Origin: Dasyornis broadbenti | Lineage: Eukaryota > Chordata > Aves > Passeriformes > Dasyornithidae | Assembly: GCA_013397935.1 (NCBI GenBank) | Contig: VZRN01004397.1 | Span: 87,430 to 151,429 of the forward strand | Direction of reading: 5' to 3' | DNA length: 64,000 bases | Shown: positions 1-13,100 of the stretch, piece by piece | How the letters are laid out: every line of letters starts with the position of its first letter | Numbering within the stretch: position 1 is the first letter of the stretch | Notes under the pieces: model-generated | Database searches by the model: none | Seen by the model: only the letters and a program-made list of their open reading frames with translations | What the model was told of the DNA's origin: nothing | Position numbers and translations under genes: made by a program

Positions 1-3000
1 TTTTGGGTTTTTGTTTGGTTTTCTTGGGCGTGGTGGAGTGTGTGCGTTCAATTTTATTCCTACTGTCTTAACATCATTAACAGTTTTGTAAATCTACATT
101 CATTCAATGTGCGAGTGCTTGTGAATCAATCTGACCTGTTCATGCGTCTTACACAGCATAAAACTTCTAAGGCTTTTTGGGTTTTTTTTCTATTTGGTTG
201 GTTGGTTTTTTAAGTCTAGAGCTATATTTTGTGTTTCAAACCATAGGCTTATTTTTCCAAATAAACTTGAGGTAATATAAAGTGAGTATTTAGTTGTTCT
301 GATGGTCTACTACGCAGGAAAGGAGAATGTGGTCCTTTCATAAATGTCTTCACATGGGAAGCTGTTTTTCACCAATTATTCTTCCCTTCTTCCTCTCCCC
401 TGCAAACAAAGGTGTGATTACTCATGGGGAGTGTGTATTTTGCTGCAGTTTGTGGGAAGTGGTTGGTCTGCTGCCTACATGTCTTTGATTGCAAGCTCTG
501 CTGGAAGCAAGCTCTATTTTGAGCTTTTTCTTTAATGTTTTTTATGGATTGTATTTGCAGGTTTGAGGGGTGTCTCTTCTTTCCCTGCTCTTCTCCCCAA
601 CCCTCTTCTCCAAATTTCAAAAAAAAAAAATGGATTTCAGGATGTTAAATATTAACATCTGAAGTATCCAACTGTGCTTTTATTAAAGGTCTTTTACACT
701 CTTACTAACGTCATCAAAACCCTGGTTGTTAGATTACTAATCAAAGTAAAATTGCTGCGATCAGGACCAGTGCATAAAATAAACATGAGGAGAGGCTTCA
801 CTAGGAAACCTTTCAGTGGATTAGGTTGTAACAAAGATGTAGCATTCAAGTAAAGGACATTAGATAATGAATATGCTTTTGGAGTAGTATTCTTATCATA
901 AAATCATACTGGTTTTCTGGGAAATAGCCTTAGTCTAGTTCTGGAGTTACCAGATAGGATGCAACACTGTACTTGCAGCCATTTTTGAAACATACAGAGT
1001 AAAAGGTAGAACTGAGTTCATGTCTGAAGTAAAAAAGACAGTGTTTTTCACAGTTGTTCTTAACATGGAATATTGAATTACTTTAAATACTCTTTTTTTC
1101 TTGCAGAAAGCATTAAGTATGTGTATCACTCTTTCCAAACCTGATGCCTTCAGTTTGTTTGTTGAAATTTTTCATTCTGTCCCCTTTGAATTTCTGCTTC
1201 TTAACTTTGAAAAGGAATAACTAGAACTGATTATGCTATCCAGCACAAATAGCACATATTATAGAAAGATGGAGATTTTGTAGAACATTGTACCTGTGTG
1301 TTACACATGTGAATGTCTCTTTTTGCCTACTAGTACATGTGAGAATTGGAACTAATTGGAATATGTACAATACCTACATCTCTTCCTCAGACTGTTTACA
1401 GTTTACAGTTTAGGGCTGCGTATCAGTTGAGGTGATTGGGTTTTGTGTGTTGTTTTGCATGTTATTAATGTGTTCTGCTTCTATTTTTCTGGTAGTTACA
1501 GTTGTAGTGGTTTGGGGTTTTCTTATGATTTATTTTTTTCTTAGGTTTTTTGGTTGGTTAATTGGTTTTTGGCTTTTTCTTTTCCCCAAGCTTTTGTCTC
1601 TACACCTGAGTGGCTTACTCAACTTTTGCATTAGCAATATTTCTGTATCACCTTTGTGGCAATGGCATGCAAGATTATGTGCTTTTAAGTATTTGCCTGA
1701 ATGAAGGGGTCATTTATATCTTCAGTTATCTGCAGAGACTGTGAATCAGATCCTTCTCCACACCTGGAAGTGATAATTTGAAGTGTCCTGCATTGCCCAA
1801 GTCTGCCATGTGTTATTTTAGGATGTCTGCATAATCAGTTTGGGGAGAATATTGCATAAACATTCTATCTCACCTTTTTACCTGGTTAATGTAAATGTAC
1901 ATGTAGTGGGGGGTGCACAATGATATCAGAGGCGTAAGCTGCTGTCCCATCTACCCTAAACTGATGTAGTGTTAACCTCTGCTTGAGTGCTGACAGTTTT
2001 AATTTAATTAGATTTTTGGAGGAAGGCGTAAGTGTTGAATGCCATACTAAGATTTTGAAAATATTTGTTCTGAAATACTTTTTGCTGAGGTGAATCTTTA
2101 ATGCCCTTTCATAGAACATCTAATAACATAGACCAGTTATTACCTTTTAGACAATACAAAAGTGTGTTTTGCTCATGAGAGTTACAGGATTTATCGAGAT
2201 CTGCATTGTAAATTATTGTTATTAAGTTGGCAGCTGACAGAAAATATGCTTGACTGAAATGCTGTTGAGGGGAGTGAAGTTGGTTAATGTGAAACCTCTA
2301 TGTAAAGGTGTTTAATGATGTTGTCATTGTAATACTGTTGGATCTCAAAGGATTCTGGTTTTAAACTAATCAGAGACTTGGCAGTAATACATTTTAGAAA
2401 ATAAAAGAAGTTCATGTCTTAAAATTAGGGTTGACTTCTTAAAGACTAATTTTGCCTCAGGGCAGTGAATAGGTTCAGATAATGTGATCTTCAGCTTCCT
2501 TTTTCAAGGCTGTTTTGATCTCTAAATGTTAATATCATCTCGAGAAAGACTCTTTCAAATTTTTTGTTTTGAGGACCATCAAGATTTTTTTTTAGATTCC
2601 TTCCTTTGACCGTGTCTTTTTAAGTGCTGGAGAAGTTTCTTCCCTATGTTTAGGGTTAGAGGATAATTTGGACTGCTTATCTTCTTCGACAGCAGATTCA
2701 AGATGATCAAGAAGTAGAACGAGTAACATCTTCTTTCATTTCTTTATGGAGAAATAGGTGGAATCTGGTGTTGCTTCACTGTCTAGGAAGGAACACAAGC
2801 AGACTGTACTGGAGTGATGTAAAGGCTAAACTGAAACTCCCTTGCTAGTCAGGAAGTAAAGGAATACCATGTGATTCAGGGACTAGGAATGCATGAACTT
2901 TACTGTGCTAGAGCACAGTTTAATGCAGCTGCTACTGTTGTTCTTTAATTGCACTGCTATAGAGGTAGCATCTAGCCAGCAACTAGAAGATGGCAATATA

Positions 3001-4070
3001 AGTTTCAGAGTACTTAGTCCCTCTTGTGTGTGTATATATATAGATTTCTCTTTCTGTTTTAAAAAAATCCATATAAATACAAAGAATCTTGATTTATACA
3101 GCAGTTAACAGTTTTGCCTGTTTAATGCCGTATATACAGTTTTATTACAGATGTTGCTGTCCCTGATGAAATATATAAAGCAGAAAATGCTCCTCTCTTT
3201 AAAATTTTCCTAAAGTTCATTAGTAGAACCAAACCGTTAATGTGACATAAACCGAATTCTGAATGTGTGCCTGGTGCACTGTCCTTAGCTTGTCCTATGG
3301 CTGGGTTAAGGAGTAATTCAACAAAGTATTACATGCCATATGTTATGCAATACTTTGGCACCAGGGATGAGTAGCTCAACCCTTAGCACTGAATGCCCTT
3401 GGTTTTGCTGGTTTATATCACAACTTTAACCTTGCTTTAAATGTAGTTTTTGGGTGTTAATTTAATTTGGCTGCTCTGTATGTGAGACATCTTGCCTGAG
3501 TGAATTTAATTGCACCATTGAGTAAAAGTAAAGCCATGAACACTGATGCACTAAAATTCTAGCAGAGGTATAAGGTTTAGTTTTATATGGCTTCTTGTTT
3601 GGAGTTATTAACTATATGGAGGAATAAACCCCCTTTAAAACTCTTTTTTAAAACATTACAAAACCCACAATGTAAAGTTGCCATGAGCCAGCCAAAAATA
3701 ATACATATGGCATTCAGGAGTGCAGTTGCTAATTGGCTGCTGCCTGAGAAAATGGTACACTTGGCTTCTACTTAACACTGTGGGTTTGGCAGAAAGCCAG
3801 ATTTGGGGTGAAGTTGTGAATGAAGCTGCATGTGGTTAGGGAGGAGTTCAAATGATTCATGTCTTGGAAGTTGTAGTAAGCAGTGCAGTATGTACTTGGG
3901 TAAGCAGCTGGAGGAAACTCCTCACCCATGTCCTCCCCCACAAACCTTTTCCTACACCTCCACTTGTGTCTCTATGTGGGGACCATATTCTGTATCTCAG
4001 TTTTTAAATCATTTACTGAATTGGGCTGTTTGGAGATTTAATTCATGTTTCAACATTTCTTTTCTTTTAG
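1..4070. other. CHD7 intron (3' part), no gene seen
   Basis: This is AT-rich non-coding DNA ending in the polypyrimidine tract and AG acceptor at 4069-4070. It should be the 3' part of the intron before the seventh exon, because the first exon seen continues a chromodomain already begun upstream. I found no lysine-rich coding block like those encoded by the preceding human exons. It contains only T-rich runs and short chance reading frames. I recognise no transposon in it. Confidence 0.7.
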
Positions 4071-4126
4071 ATGGAGAATGGAGAGGAAATAGAAATAGAG
4101 GAATTCTATGTAAAGTACAAAAACTT
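4071..4126 (+). CDS. CHD7: CHD7 exon w1 (chromodomain 1, start)
   Basis: This 56 nt exon encodes residues 1-18 plus two bases of codon 19 (phase 0 in, phase 2 out). It carries the [11 protein letters not shown] beta-strand that opens the first chromodomain. The acceptor is ttttag and the donor gtaagt. The exon begins with an ATG codon by chance; this is an internal methionine, not the translation start. The following 1.4 kb intron (4127-5529) is plain AT-rich DNA. Confidence 0.9.
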
Positions 4127-7100
4127 GTAAGTAAAGTTACAGGTTTGATTGCTATCCTTAAGTTCACATAACTTCCAAATACCTTTCAAAATTGGTTTTG
4201 TAATTGATACAATTTATTATCAGACTTTAAACATATCTAATGTTTAATCCAAAAGAGTGACAAATAAACAGGGAAATACCTTGCATTGGTGGTACAGGGT
4301 TTGACAGTATTGTCTTAGTTCATGTTCTCTCCAAAATTAAATCCATAGGTAAAATTGCTCTGCTGTTAAATACTTTAAGACTCATTATACATGCAGGCTC
4401 GTGAGCTCATACCTGTGTAGCTGTGTAGGTCTAACTGCAACTGGAGAGTAAGTGTGTGCAAATTACTCAAAAATAACCCTTCATGTTGTTTCAAAAACAA
4501 GATTTATGTTAAGCAAAATGTCTAAGATAGCAAACAAATGACATGGCTTTCAATATTCCTGCAGATCGTTACCCCTTCATGAGAGGAATGTAGTCATGGC
4601 GAGAGCAGCTTGTTTCACTTCTGAACTCTGAAGCTGCAGTGCAATCAGTGTTTGAAATAAAGCACTTCATAGCTGGATGAGTTCACTTTTCTTGTACAAA
4701 AATAGCACACCTTGTTTATTTTTACCAAATTTTCTGTCTGAGGGACAGAAATCTGCTTAAAGGGAGCTTATGGCAGCTAAGTGCACATAGTTGACTTCAC
4801 TTCAAATATGCTATCATTTTTGTACCTTTTGCACGATATCGTTTATTGCATAGTGTTTAATAGCTTAATTGTGCTTTGTTTAGTTCTGTTACATAGAGAT
4901 GTAATTTTTGTATTAACTGTTGTGAGTTAGCAATAGAACTTTTGACAAACTCTAAATTTATGGAGTGAAACAAGTCACTTTGGCAGAGATGCTGTTCCTT
5001 ACTCTGTGTTGTTACTGTAGAACTGCATTTACAAGGGGTTTTCTTTTCTCTGTCAGTCTTAAAACTGCAATTGACTCGCAACTTTGAATTACAACGGTAT
5101 TCTCACAAAAAAAATTTATATAGGAAGTTAATACTTAAAATATTTGCATCTTTTCATTAACATATAAAAATCCTACTCTTTGCTAGAATATGATGCAAAA
5201 TAGTGAATTTATCATGTGTCTTGTATAACAATTATGTTTTAAGTATGCCCACTAAATATCATCCTAGCTTTGTGCCAAACTAAGCATAGAGGGTATGTAT
5301 TTAAATTTTGAGTGGGAGTTGTTTCTGTTTCCTGACAAGTTTCTCTATTAGTAAGTGTAATTACTTTGAGTAAAGATGATGGGTTAATAACCTCTATGAT
5401 AAAGAAGACAGTATCCAGTTTTCCAAGCATGGCACTACGATGTGCTGGGATGATCTAGTTATACTAGTGGAATACAGGAGTGCAATAGAAGCAGAGTTTT
5501 GAGTAAGATTTTTCTGTTTCATCTTCTAGTTCTTACCTTCACTGTCAGTGGGCGTCTGTGGAAGAGCTGGACAAAGACAAGAGAATTCAGCAGAAGATTA
5601 AGCGGTTTAAGGCAAAACAGGGCCAGAACAAATTCCTTTCTGAAGTACGATTTTTTTTGTTTGATTCTTTCGGGTGTTTAAGGAATATTCTTACGAATTC
5701 TTTTTCTGTATACAAGCAGTATATTTTGAATAACTGTGTGATATATCAGTAGCTCTTTCTCTAGTATAAAGCATAACCGTTCTGGAAGCAAGTCTTGCAA
5801 GTTTATGAAAGTCAAGTGATCAATCCTGACTATATACTTTTTCCTATAGTTTTTGAAGTGAGTGGCTAATTATTAGTCTTGTAAGCCTGACTGAATCAGT
5901 ACCATGTCTTTTTTCTCAGGAGCTGATTATGCCAAAAGAAATGCATGCCATTTTTCTGTGTTATGGACTGCTGCTCACTAGGGATTCTAAGCCTTTTATC
6001 ATCAATTTAATTTCACTTAGAGCCATAAGCAGTAATGTGGCAGGGGTCCTGTCAATAAAAGACCAGATTTGCTGATTTATATCTCTGAAAGATTGCCTTT
6101 TAGAAAAATGCTGTCTTTTAAGAAAAAAAAAATTTGTTCATGAGCTACTGTATTTATTTATTTATATTTATTTTTATTATATCATTCAAGCTGAAATAAA
6201 AACCTGTTGCAAATTGAAAACTTTCATCTGTTCTAAGTGAAGATACCTGGAATTGTTTCCATTTTCTTTTTTTTAATCTGTTTCCAAGTGGGTCAAAAGT
6301 TATTGTAAATATTTGGAATTCGTTCTTGTTTTAGAAAAAGCTTTTAAAATATACAATCTTTAGTCCTTTTGGATGTCTCCTCTGTTGGAGCGGATCTTAA
6401 ACTATAAAATAAAATGCAATGCTTTAGTGTGCAAGAGAAGTTGTTGTTTAAGGCATAACATGTAAGTTGTTTAAAGCATAAGAACAAACCTAACAAATTG
6501 TGATTTTTGGAGAAACTGTGTATGCATGCATTGTGTTTTCTCTGGTTTTGAAATAATAATCTTTGAATCTTGCTTATAAAGCAGTTAGATAATTCCTGTA
6601 GTTAAAATAATCCAAAGGCACTTAGTGTATAAGGCTCTAATTTCTTTATTGCAAGCTGTAGTTTTCAAGAATGCTAAATGCATTGCATGCCATAAGCCTT
6701 TTCGATTGCTCATTAGTGAATTGTAATTTCACACTTCATTTAAAATATTCTTAAACATTCTCTCACAGTAAAAGGTTTCACACAGTAATTAAGAGGCCCA
6801 GTTAACAAAGTCTGAGAAGTCTGATTCCCTCACGGGGAATGATCTTGCTGAATTGTAGCATTTCAATTAACATGTTGAAGTTTGCCAAATATAAATTCTG
6901 TGTCACCGTGACCCAAAATATTATTGCCTGGTGAAATATATAATCATTTTTCCTCTCAGGAAGGGCTAATAGAGATATCTTTATTTTTTTGCTTCTCTCC
7001 TTGAACAGATTGATGATGAGCTTTTTAATCCAGATTATGTGGAAGTTGATCGAATCATGGATTTTTCACGTAGCACAGATGATAATGGAGAGGTAAACGA

Positions 7101-10100
7101 AACTTTTTGTGCATCTCTACTCATATAGACATTATGTTCAGAATTTATTGTTTAGAAATCTATTAATTAGAATATATTAAACACTTACAGAAACTGCCAT
7201 GGTGTATATGTGTAGAAAATAGGAACGTGTTTGAGAAAACGTGGGCTAATGTAGCAGTTTCCCTTAAATAAAGGGAGTTAAGTTAGAATTCCAGATTTCT
7301 TATAAATTACCTATATTTTTTTAAAAAAAACACTAAACAACCAACCAAAAAGCAACAACAACAAAGAAGTGATATTTAATGCTGTAGAAATACGATGTTC
7401 ATGCGTGTAATGCAAAATTTAAATGAAAATTGGAAGAAAGAGTCTTATCTAAATGTCATAATAGTTTACACATTGTTTAGACTACTTGTAACAGAAGTCC
7501 TGAACTTACTGTTTCTTCATTTTTAATGACTTTTTCTGCAAAAATGATGATTTTGTCTTCCAGGAGATTCCTTTTTTGTCCTGGGAGAATAGAAAGCTTC
7601 ACTGGCAGTGTCAGTGTTTCCATGTTGCTCTGTCAGTGAATTGTGGAGGTTGATTTGTCTGTTGTGAAGTTTCTGATGATGCTGATAAGAGAAAACAGTC
7701 AATTTTTAATATGTAGTAAAGGATAGAAATTGTAAAGGTTGAAAAATTAATATTGTTTTGCTTCTAAATTTTAGTCTAACCTTAGTGATTTCAAATGTAG
7801 TGTTATCCCCATTTTGATGGTAAGCATGCATTCTCCAGGTTCTCATCTTACTTCTTTAGGTTGTCAAGGTGTCAGCCTGCTGTTTGCTTATCCTTTTGGC
7901 TGAGTCAGACATTCAGGTCTGATCAAGCTTTTTGAATTTTTTCTAGCCTGCAGATCTCCTGTAAAAATGGTTACACTTTTATTCGTTCTGTATTGTGATG
8001 TAATGTAATTTTTGTCTTAACAAAGCCTGTAACGCATTATCTGGTGAAGTGGTGTTCGCTTCCTTATGAAGACAGCACTTGGGAACTCAAGCAAGACATC
8101 GACCAAGCCAAGATCGAAGAATTTGAGAAACTGATGTCTAGGGAGCCAGAAATGGAGCGTGTGGTAAGAATTGGCTCTATATAGAGGATTTTATTTGAAA
8201 ATAGTAAAGTAGTGTGGTCTTTTAGAAACCACTAATGGGATTTGCTGTATTTGAAACAGGAGCGACCTCCTGCCGATGACTGGAAGAAATCGGAGAGTTC
8301 CAGGGAGTATAAAAACAATAACAAACTCAGGGAATACCAGTTGGAGGGAGTAAACTGGCTTCTTTTCAATTGGTACAACACGTACGTAAAACACTGCTTA
8401 CTGCTGAATCCTGCTTTGGAAGAGCTTTTATAGCTTATCTGAAATAGCAACCTTTTAAAGTAATCTACTAAAGTGAGATTTTAGAATGAGTTACATGTCT
8501 CATTTTTTGCTGCAGGAGTCATATACTGACTAATTTAGGGTGGAACATGAGTATTTCAGATTTTTGTGGCAAGTGCTTTGGGTTCATGCATGCCCCTGCT
8601 GCCCCTTCCTTCCCCTTCTGAACTTGAGAGGTACATAGAAGGGATATAGCCATGCTTATTGCATCACGAATCATAACATTTATTTAAAATGCAAAAATGT
8701 TATGATGTCCTTTCATTCTAGAAATAGCTGGTTGATTCAGGTTATCTCCTTACTGATTTTTTATGTTTTAATTTGGGAATTAATCATTCAGATTGTTTTT
8801 ATTATTGTTTTCAGACGAAACTGCATTTTAGCAGATGAAATGGGGTTGGGAAAGACTATCCAGTCCATTACGTTTCTCTATGAGATATATTTGAAAGGAA
8901 TCCATGGTCCTTTCTTGGTTATTGCACCATTGTCCACAATTCCCAACTGGGAAAGGGAGTTCCGCACCTGGACAGAGTTGAATGTGGTTGTGTATCATGG
9001 GAGTCAAGCGAGTCGGCGGACCATTCAGTTGTATGAAATGTATTTCAAAGATCCACAGGTAAAAACTCCCTATGACTTTTCTTTTTCTCTTTTTTTGTAT
9101 ATGCTTTATGGTTGTTTATTAATTTAAGCATCAATTAGTTTTTCAGTACTGGTATATTAGGTTTTAGCTAGAAATACAGATACATGTATTAAGAATGCTT
9201 TTTAATAGTAGCAAGTATATCTCTGGAAATAAAGGGGGCACCAAGAGATGGTGCAATTTTTCTTTAGATTTGCATTCTTTCATGCAAGATTTTTGTTATT
9301 TTGCGTTTCTGAGGAGAGCTGGCAGAAGAGATTCTTAATGGAGAAACTTCTTTAAGTGGAACTAAGCTTAAAAATCAATCTTTGCCTACCATTCCAGGAA
9401 AGACCTGCTTAAGTCAGATATATTTTGAATCTGTGTTACTGTTCTTAAGTTGAATAGATGTGAGTGAAGGAAAACAGAAATAGAAAAGACTAGGGGTAGA
9501 AACAGAAAATTGTTTGGAAAACAGAAGCTAAGAGCAACAGATCTCTAGTCCTAAGTGCATGGTGTTTCCCAGAGTAACCAGAACTGGGGAAAAATAAAAT
9601 GTGCATACACTGAATGTTATTGCAAAATAATGTAATTGCCCTCACTTGAGAGAAAAAGAATAGAAGTTCAACCTGTGGAGTACTATTTCCAGCTGAGCAT
9701 TAAAAAGTGATAGTAGTGAATTCATACATTTAGATTTTCTTTAAAGCATTTCATTTTACACCACTGGACATTTTGATTAATAAACTAGAAGGATATAAAA
9801 TCAATATGGCACACATTAAGTGGATTTAAAACTGGCTACCTGATATTTCTTGATGTAATTGTTAATGAGAAATGATTTGCATTTCCAGCATAGTTCTTCA
9901 GGGATTGGTTCGTGTGTGTGAGCTATATAACTTAACAAAGACCTGAAAGAAAACATAAAGTCATTACTGAGGAAGTTTTCAAATGGCACAAAGATGTGGA
10001 GAGTGGTAAATGATTAAGACAGTTCATGGAAACAGAATAAGCTGTATTACTTAATAAATTGGATCCAATCTAGCAATACTCAGAATAGCTTGTCTGTGGA

Positions 10101-13100
10101 CAAGGAACGGAAGGTGATTCTTCAGCTGTAGGGAGAGCTCAGCTCTGGGAAGGCTGTAAGACGCAAGCAGGTCGTTTTGTGTCATGGCACATGAGTTCAT
10201 ACTGTGACACACTGGTTTAAAGGGCTAGTGTAGTGCAAGTGTGTAGTTGAAAACAAATCTTTAATATAAAGATGAGAAAAGTTACAGCATTCTTCTCTTT
10301 GTCAGTAAGGTGATGGGTAGTCCAGTTCTGCTTAGTTCTCACTTCATGTCGTCAAAGAGTGTTCAAAAAAGAGAGTCTTAGAGCAAAGCTATGAATGTGA
10401 TTGCAAGATAGAAAATATGCATTTACAGGTAAAAAACTGATCAAAACCTGTTTTGACGGTGATGACTGTGGCAAAATTTGACATGCCATTAGGGCAAACA
10501 GAAATAGAACTACATACTTAAATATAGTAGAGAAACACAGATTAATTTATATTAGATAGAAGTTACAGCTGTTTGGTCTAGAAAATAACTGTTTTCTCAG
10601 CAATTTATCAAAGAAACGTTCAAATTAAAGTCATATATGTGTTTGTTGAAATGCTGCATTGAGGTCTAGTGGCCCAGAGAGGTTGTCTATGTCCCAATCC
10701 ATGGCAGGAGGATTGGAACTAGATGATCTTTAAGGTCCCAACCATGGCCATTCTATTAATACCTAATATTCTTTATGATAATTATCACATGTAGCTTCTT
10801 ACCTACATGTATAATACACAAAGTGGGGTTGAAATCAGCTTTTCTGGTTTTAAAATAATTTCTTAGCAGAGATTGATATTTTATATAATTTTAAAAATTG
10901 TGTTTGTACAGATACTGTCTCTGCTGAAGTTTTTCCTGTGTTAAAAATCATGTTTGCTTGCTGTTTGAGTGGTGCTTATTCTCAGCATGTTCTTCACCTT
11001 AGGATACAGCAGTTACTTAGCATGAAACCTGAAGGAACGTCATCAGAAAAATCCCACTCACTGTGCAGATTCTTAGTGTTATTTTGGCAATATTGTTTCA
11101 TTGCTCTAAAGGCAACTAAAAGGATCTAGGGCAAAATGCAGCAGAAAGTTTTGTTCCTCCTATAGCCATATTCTTAACTCGCTTCTTTCAAGGAGTGTGG
11201 CAGTCATTTGACTGCATAGCAAGTAATGGCAAAGCTCTTATGACACAGAAAACTGAGTAATTTTCTGCTGGCTTTTCTTCCTGAACTGGCTTAAGAGGAG
11301 AATTAGACAATTACTATGTTTAGGGATAAAGGAGAAATGGAGAGAACTCCTCCTTTTGGTGGTAGCTAGCTTAGATGTGTCACAAAATCACCTTCTGTGT
11401 TCCATTCTTTGTAAGACTGTCAGCTGTGAAACGCATGGTAGAAACTGAATTACAGGGAAAAAAATCTTTTCATCATCTGTAAACGAGAGTCCCCATGTAG
11501 TGTTCACTCTGGCATTCTCCAAAGTATCATCACTGGGCATATGGGAGAGAAAAAAGGAGAGAAAGAAGACATGATTTAGCAGCATCATTTCTAGTTCCCT
11601 TGCCAAACACATCAACCCAGACACTGGGCATCTTTGGATTATTAGGTCTTAATATGAAAAGAGGCCTCTCAACCTGAGCTGTTTCTCAAAAAGACCATTG
11701 AATATTAAGAAACTGTGAGTGGCTTTTGAAGGGCAATAACAAGAGACAACATGCATAAGAAGCACCTACCCCATCTGCAGAAGTGTGATTTTTCAAGAGT
11801 CAGCACCAGTTACCAAGTCAAGTTGTTGTGAAATACTAGAAAGTAGTCAATAACAAAATAAGTTTCTGCAGTAGTGTGGCCTCAACAGTAGGGACATGGT
11901 GTTATCAGAGATGTTCTGCTTGTGAGGTTCACATAGAGAAGCCTGTTCCAATGTTCTTGAGCAATATAACTGAAAGGTCTTCCTAGGGGCCCTTCCCTGG
12001 CTGGAATATCAAATATATGCTTTTCTGTATTGTCCTACCTCTGAGAAGGAGTTCTGTTCTAAGATTACATAAACTGTATGTGCCAAATAACAGCTAATGA
12101 CAATGTCTTGCAAAAGAGTTGACTGTGATGGAAATTTACTTGGCTCATGAAAAGGTTACACCATTTCAGTTTGTTGACTTTCAAAGTTGCCCACTTAGTG
12201 TATCTTCATCTGCTGTTTGTTAAGTATCGACCTTTTTTGTCCCTAACAAAATAAGTATTTCTGGGCTATACCACAAGAAAGCATTGTTGAGCAGGTTATT
12301 ACTCCCTCTGAAGTGTTCTTGATGTGAGTAGGCAGATGCAATGCTGAGTTCAGGATATCAGGTTTTCAATCCTTTGGTTGAGTCAGTAGCCAGTTCTGGT
12401 TGCCACAGTTTGGAGAGGATTATATGCAGGTTACTTACAAAAGGATCCAGTCTTGCACAGGTCCAAAGGAAGAAATGGTCACCTTATTGTAAAATATGTG
12501 TTTCTTTTGAAATGTATTCAATATACAACCCATGACAGAGTCCTTTGAAAATGTGGAATGGCTTTGAACTTGTGTGAGGCCCATCCTTTAAAGAGACAGT
12601 TTTTCTGCACAGACCCAGTGACACTGGATATACCAAATTACATTTTTCTTTGAACAGCATTGGGGAGAAACATAGCATAATGTCAGAGAGATGCTCATTT
12701 TGTGGTCCTGAATAAAGTTTATTCAGGGTTTTTTTTTAAAACTGAGTCTTTATATCAGCACTGAAAATAAGACTGAACTAATGAACCAGTGAATATGGCG
12801 CCAGACATCAAGTTAATTGTCCTGTTGAACTTTGCTTAACACAGATGTACAAAAATATTATGAAATTCTATGCAGAGATACACATTCTCCATTTAAGAGT
12901 TCAGATATTTGCTTCGGTGAAGGCTGTTCGCTGGAGTTGTTGTAGATTCCTCTTCCCTGTAAGTGTTCAAGGCCAGATTGAATGGAGCTTTGAACGACAT
13001 GGTCTAGTGGAAGGTGTCACTGCTCAAGGCAGGAACTAGATGGTCTTCAAGGTCCCTTCCAACCCAAGCCGTTTTATGAATTTGTAGGTGTTTTGAATCC

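Noticed and set aside
4071..4073. ATG at the first base of exon w1 as a possible translation start
   Set aside because: It directly follows a splice acceptor, lies inside chromodomain 1 and continues an upstream frame in phase 0. It is an internal methionine.
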